Positions 36,511-39,774 of a stretch of 39,774 nucleotides of DNA are shown here, one piece after another (positions within the stretch are counted from its first letter, which is position 1; the number at the start of each line of letters is the position of its first letter). The notes below the pieces were generated by a model. It saw nothing but the letters and a program-made list of their open reading frames with translations, ran no database searches and was not told where the DNA came from. The position numbers and the translations under genes are program-made. The stretch is taken from positions 16,897-56,670 of the forward strand of contig NZ_KE386923.1 of the NCBI RefSeq assembly GCF_000429585.1. The letters are read 5' to 3'. Source of the stretch: Atopococcus tabaci DSM 17538 (GTDB lineage Bacteria > Bacillota > Bacilli > Lactobacillales > Carnobacteriaceae_A).

Positions 36511-37491
36511 ATGGATAAGAAATGGTGGAAGAAAGCTTCAGCGTTGGTTTTGACAGGTATGGCAGGAATCACTTTGGCAGCGTGCGGCAGCGGTGAAACA
36601 GCTGCCTCAGGAGAAGAAACTACAAATGTGGGAATCCTGCAATTCATGGAACACAATTCTTTGACCGCTGCAAAAGACGGTTTTGTCAAAGAATTGAAAG
36701 ACGCTGGTTACACAGAAGGCGAAAACTTCTCTCTTGAAGTCATGAATGCACAAGGCGATCAAGCAAACTTAAAAAGCATGAGTGAACAACTAGCAAAAGA
36801 CAATGATCTGATGCTGGCCATTGCCACACCGGCCGCCCAATCGTTGGCAACCGTAGAAATGGACAAACCGATTCTCTTCACCGCTGTCACCGACCCGGAA
36901 GACGCCGGATTAGTGGAAAGTGCAGAGAAACCTGGGAAAAACGTCACCGGAACAAGCGATATGGTGCCGATTGAAGAACAAATTCAATTGCTTTTGTCCA
37001 TCAAACCAGAAGCAAAAACCATTGGAATCATCTACAATTCCAGTGAACCAAACTCAGAAATCCAAGCAAACTTAGCCATTGAAGAACTGGAAAAAGCCGG
37101 CGCCACAGCGCAAGTCTCCACCGTCACATCCACAAACGATGTGCAGCAGGTATTGACCAGTTTGGCTCAAGATGTAGATGCGTTATACATTCCAACCGAC
37201 AACACACTGGCAAGCACCGCCGCCACTGTAGGCGAGATTGCCACAGAATACAAACTTCCTGTAGTAGCCGGTTCAACGGAACAGGTAGAAGCAGGCGGTT
37301 TGGCCACATACGGCATCAATTACGAAGCACTCGGACGCCAAACAGCACAGATGGCGTTGGAAGTACTTGAAAACGATGCATCTCCGTCTGAAGTGGCTGT
37401 TGAAACGTCCGACCACTTGGAATTGTACGTCAACGAAGACATGGCAGAAGCGATTGGAATCGATCCGGACAGCATCACACTTCCGGAATAA
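36511..37491 (+). CDS. TrpX-type ABC substrate-binding lipoprotein
   Basis: A 326-residue lipoprotein of the ABC_sub_bind (DUF534) family, which in streptococci binds tryptophan (TrpX) and elsewhere other aromatic compounds. The signal peptide has the lipobox TLAAC with Cys25. Landmarks are NVGILQFMEHNSL, the LMLAIATPAAQSLA segment, KPILFTAVTDPEDAGLV and TIGIIYNSSEPNSEIQ. ATG with AGGGGG upstream, preceded by the attenuator. The leader peptide, rich in Phe and Tyr and without Trp, suggests an aromatic amino acid substrate such as Phe or Tyr rather than Trp. This is inference from regulation. Confidence 0.88.
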   Translation: MDKKWWKKASALVLTGMAGITLAACGSGETAASGEETTNVGILQFMEHNSLTAAKDGFVKELKDAGYTEGENFSLEVMNAQGDQANLKSMSEQLAKDNDLMLAIATPAAQSLATVEMDKPILFTAVTDPEDAGLVESAEKPGKNVTGTSDMVPIEEQIQLLLSIKPEAKTIGIIYNSSEPNSEIQANLAIEELEKAGATAQVSTVTSTNDVQQVLTSLAQDVDALYIPTDNTLASTAATVGEIATEYKLPVVAGSTEQVEAGGLATYGINYEALGRQTAQMALEVLENDASPSEVAVETSDHLELYVNEDMAEAIGIDPDSITLPE

Positions 37492-37505
37492 GGAGGAAAC
37501 GAAAA

Positions 37506-38435
37506 ATGGATTTATTGATGTCGAGTGTCTCTCAAGGGTTGTTGTGGTCTATCATGGCCATCGGAGTGTACCTCACGTACCGAATTTTAGATGTGGCGGA
37601 TTTAACGGCGGAAGGCAGCTTTCCTTTGGGAGCAGCCATCTGTACCAGCTTAATCGTCAACGGCGTCGCACCTTGGCTGGCGACGATGGCAGCCGTCATC
37701 GGCGGGATGGCGGCCGGGTTCATCTCAGGTTACTTGCACACCAAATGGAACGTCCCTGCCCTGCTTTCCGGTATTATCACCATGACGGGCTTGTACTCCA
37801 TCAATCTGCGCATCATGGGGCAGGCCAACTTGACCCTTCTCGGTGAAGAAACGTTAATCCGAACCGTTCAAAGTTGGGGACTCACGAGCACAAACGCCGT
37901 ATTGGTGGTCGGTTTGTTGGCGGCTGCGGGGGTCATTTTGCTCCTTCACTTGTTCTTCCACACTGAAATCGGTCTGGCAATCCGTTCCACCGGGGACAAC
38001 AATGAAATGAGCGAAGCCAACGGCATCCGGATCCATGCAATGAAAATCATCGGCTTTATGATTGGAAACGGCTTGATTTCCATGTCCGGAGCGCTGCTGG
38101 CTCAAAACAACGGCTATGCGGACATCAGCATGGGGATCGGAACCATCGTCATTGGCCTGGCGTCCATCATCATCGGAGAAGTGTTCTTCCGACATGTGAC
38201 CCTGGCAAAACGCCTGGCAACCATCGTCGTCGGTTCGGTGATTTACCGTCTCCTGCTGTTGTTGGTCTTGGAGATGAACGTCAACCCGCAAGATTTGAAA
38301 TTGTTCTCTGCCATTCTTCTTGCACTTGCATTGGGGCTTCCGGCAATTCAATCCCGTCTGCCGAAAAACAAAAAGCAACGTACACGTAAAAAAGCTAAAG
38401 CTAAAGGAGGCGCCCTCTCATGGATGCAGCGTTAG
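37506..38435 (+). CDS. TrpY-type ABC permease
   Basis: A 309-residue permease of the branched-chain/sugar permease superfamily with about eight or nine helices. Landmarks are DLTAEGSFPLGAA near residue 35 and GLAIRSTGDNNEMSEANGI near residue 160, characteristic of TrpY-type proteins. The C-terminal tail is very basic (KNKKQRTRKKAKAKGG) and overlaps the ATPase start by 16 bases. ATG with AAGGAGG upstream, 14 bases after the binding-protein gene. Confidence 0.88.
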   Translation: MDLLMSSVSQGLLWSIMAIGVYLTYRILDVADLTAEGSFPLGAAICTSLIVNGVAPWLATMAAVIGGMAAGFISGYLHTKWNVPALLSGIITMTGLYSINLRIMGQANLTLLGEETLIRTVQSWGLTSTNAVLVVGLLAAAGVILLLHLFFHTEIGLAIRSTGDNNEMSEANGIRIHAMKIIGFMIGNGLISMSGALLAQNNGYADISMGIGTIVIGLASIIIGEVFFRHVTLAKRLATIVVGSVIYRLLLLLVLEMNVNPQDLKLFSAILLALALGLPAIQSRLPKNKKQRTRKKAKAKGGALSWMQR

Positions 38436-39223
38436 AATTGAAACAAATCCATAAAATTTTCGAAGCTGGAACCGTAAATGAAAACCATGTGTTGAAAGGC
38501 ATCGACTTCACCGTTCAAAAAGGAGATTTCATCACCGTCATCGGCGGAAACGGCGCCGGAAAATCCACTTTCCTCAACAGTATCGCCGGCAGTTTCCCGG
38601 TGGACGAAGGCACCATTTTACTGGATGGACAGGACATCACTCACACTCCTGCCTATGAACGCGCAGCCCATATCAGCCGCGTGTTCCAAGACGCCAAAAT
38701 GGGAACGGCCACTCGTTTGACCATTGAAGAGAACCTGGCTGTGGCGTGGAACCGCGGAAAAAAACGCCGCTTCGCCTGGGGCATTAAAGAAGCACAGCGA
38801 AAAGTGTTCAAAGAAGAGCTCGAGAAACTGGACTTGGGATTGGAAGACCGATTAAAAATGGAAGTCGGCCTCCTTTCCGGTGGACAGCGTCAAGCTTTGA
38901 CGCTGCTGATGGCCACCCTCGTCGATCCCAAGTTGCTGCTGTTGGATGAACACACCGCTGCGTTGGATCCGAAAACAAGCCAAATGGTGTTGGATTTGAC
39001 CGACCGCATCGTCCAAGAAAAACAACTGACCACATTGATGATCACCCACAATATGGAACACGCCATCCAATATGGCAACCGGCTGATCATGATGAACAAC
39101 GGGCAGATTGTCGTAGACGTCTCCGGTGACGAGAAACAACAGCTGACTGTGCCGGATTTATTGGCTCTGTTCAAACAAAACAGCGGAAACGCCGTGATGG
39201 AGGACGCTTTGTTGCTGAGTTGA
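38420..39223 (+). CDS. TrpZ-type ABC ATPase
   Basis: A 267-residue ATPase with Walker A GGNGAGKST, Q-loop RVFQDAKMGTA, signature LLSGGQRQ, Walker B LLLLDEHTAALDP and H-loop MITHNMEHA. The DEHTAALDP form is typical of this importer family. ATG with AAAGGAGG 9 bases upstream inside the permease gene. Last gene of the operon; a strong terminator follows. Confidence 0.9.
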   Translation: MDAALELKQIHKIFEAGTVNENHVLKGIDFTVQKGDFITVIGGNGAGKSTFLNSIAGSFPVDEGTILLDGQDITHTPAYERAAHISRVFQDAKMGTATRLTIEENLAVAWNRGKKRRFAWGIKEAQRKVFKEELEKLDLGLEDRLKMEVGLLSGGQRQALTLLMATLVDPKLLLLDEHTAALDPKTSQMVLDLTDRIVQEKQLTTLMITHNMEHAIQYGNRLIMMNNGQIVVDVSGDEKQQLTVPDLLALFKQNSGNAVMEDALLLS

Positions 39224-39236
39224 CAAGAGCATGTCC

Positions 39237-39267
39237 AAGCGGCCGGAGTTTTTCCGGCCGCTTTTTT
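39237..39267 (+). terminator. Terminator of the TrpXYZ-type operon
   Basis: AAGCGGCCGGA / TCCGGCCGCTT perfect stem with a short loop and a T-run, 13 bases after the stop. Confidence 0.92.
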
Positions 39268-39279
39268 CTGTCTCCATTC

Positions 39280-39465
39280 AGAGCGTTTTTCTTTGAGAAA
39301 CAACGCTCGGGTGGTACGCTTTCAGTGAGAAAACGTGATGGATGCCGGCTCTTCTCCTTCAATTGTCCGGTCTTTTTTGCCACTTTCTCTGCCACCCTGT
39401 CACAGAAACAGGTGATTGAAATGAACGCAAAAGTGACAGACATTTTTATAGATGTATGGGCGTAA
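39280..39465 (+). other. Leader-like stretch with hairpin, GGGTGGTAC motif and a cut-off gene start
   Basis: A hairpin GAGCGTT / AACGCTC (39282-39310) is followed at once by CGGGTGGTACG, part of a T-box-like sequence (consensus GGGTGGNACCGCG, incomplete here), then a weak CCGG hairpin with six Ts near 39376. At 39421 an ATG starts 14 codons (MNAKVTDIFIDVWA) that end where the IS200/IS605-type right end begins. This may be the leader and first codons of a gene cut off by the insertion. Confidence 0.3.
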
Positions 39466-39774
39466 AACCCCTATGCCTTTAGGCTAGGGGATATAAGCCC
39501 TAATGACCTTGTTCTTGAATATATTTTTGGATAATCTCTTTGCTTACATTTCCAATACTACAAGAAAAATATCCATCACTCCAAAAGGTTCTTTCTTTCC
39601 AAAAATATTGAGAAAGATATTCGTTATGCTTTTGCCATATTCGATAGGTTGTAAGTTGCTTCAATAATCTAACGATTTCAAGAATACTCCATTTCGGAGA
39701 ATAACGAATCAAAATATGAATATGGTCTTGGTCTATTTCTTGCTCGATAATTTGCCAACCATAACGATTAGATA
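39466..39774 (-). mobile_element. IS200/IS605-family element, right end and transposase (cut by window edge)
   Basis: The subterminal hairpin CCCCTA-T-GCC / GGC-TAGGGG (39468-39490) lies 9 bases after the transposase stop, as expected for the recognised right end of these single-strand transposons. The element runs off the window at the higher coordinates. The exact left boundary near 39460-39467 was not determined. Confidence 0.75.
39500..39774 (-). CDS. tnpA: IS200/IS605 TnpA transposase (partial, N-terminus outside the window)
   Basis: The visible 91 codons belong to the small Y1 HUH transposase. The HUH metal motif is in DQDHIHILIRYSPKWS and the catalytic tyrosine region near the C-terminus is NVSKEIIQKYIQEQGH. 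The frame is open to the window edge and reads NRYGWQIIEQEI before the motif. It nicks and joins single-stranded DNA at the element ends. No tnpB is present on this side. Confidence 0.88.
   Translation of the reverse strand, partial: SNRYGWQIIEQEIDQDHIHILIRYSPKWSILEIVRLLKQLTTYRIWQKHNEYLSQYFWKERTFWSDGYFSCSIGNVSKEIIQKYIQEQGH

Overview
The window looks like part of a chromosome from a low-to-medium GC Bacillota, most probably Lactobacillales. The grounds are strong AGGAGG-type ribosome sites, TTG and GTG starts, a lactose/cellobiose-type PTS permease behind a cre-like CcpA site, a PcsB/CwlO-like M23 hydrolase, a fused GlnH-GlnP transporter, an EgtU-type transporter and a TrpXYZ-type transporter. 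The family or genus cannot be fixed from the sequence alone.

Layout. (1) Positions 1-11090, minus strand: a type 1 BREX phage-defence operon in the order brxA-brxB-brxC-pglX-pglZ. It has one promoter upstream of brxA and a strong terminator right after pglZ, so brxL does not follow directly. (2) 11160-20940: a decayed TspO-like gene, a guanylate-kinase-like gene, fused msrAB, a multi-hairpin intergenic element, a PTS EIIC with a small membrane protein, a 52-bp tandem repeat array, D-serine ammonia-lyase, a broken ThrE-type exporter pair and an M23 peptidoglycan hydrolase. (3) 20941-31080: a P-loop kinase, a two-gene polar amino acid ABC importer, a truncated PTS EIIBC, a small membrane protein, a frameshifted SRAP/YedK gene, and a four-gene ABC-2 transporter operon whose ATPase carries an amber codon. 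(4) 31080-36120: the tail of a glycine-betaine binding protein, an EgtU-type ergothioneine/osmolyte ABC transporter, and a decaying amino acid ABC operon (ATPase truncated, permease with an ochre codon, binding lipoprotein intact). (5) 36121-39270: a TrpXYZ-type ABC operon behind a complete attenuator. (6) 39460-39774: the end of an IS200/IS605-type element.

The strongest regulatory discovery is the leader of the TrpXYZ-type operon. A consensus promoter drives a 23-codon leader peptide ending in a Phe/Tyr-rich run. It is followed by a 14-bp intrinsic terminator and an upstream segment that can pair with the 5' arm of that terminator. This is the architecture of aromatic-amino-acid-responsive, ribosome-mediated attenuation; no T-box sequence is present in the leader.

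A second theme is gene decay. At least eight genes or fragments are broken by different lesions: in-frame TGA, TAG and TAA stops, a homopolymer frameshift, internal deletions and 5' truncations. Most affect transport genes. This suggests recent relaxation of selection, or in part sequencing error at single sites. BREX, MsrAB, DsdA, the M23 hydrolase, EgtU and the TrpXYZ-type genes look intact.
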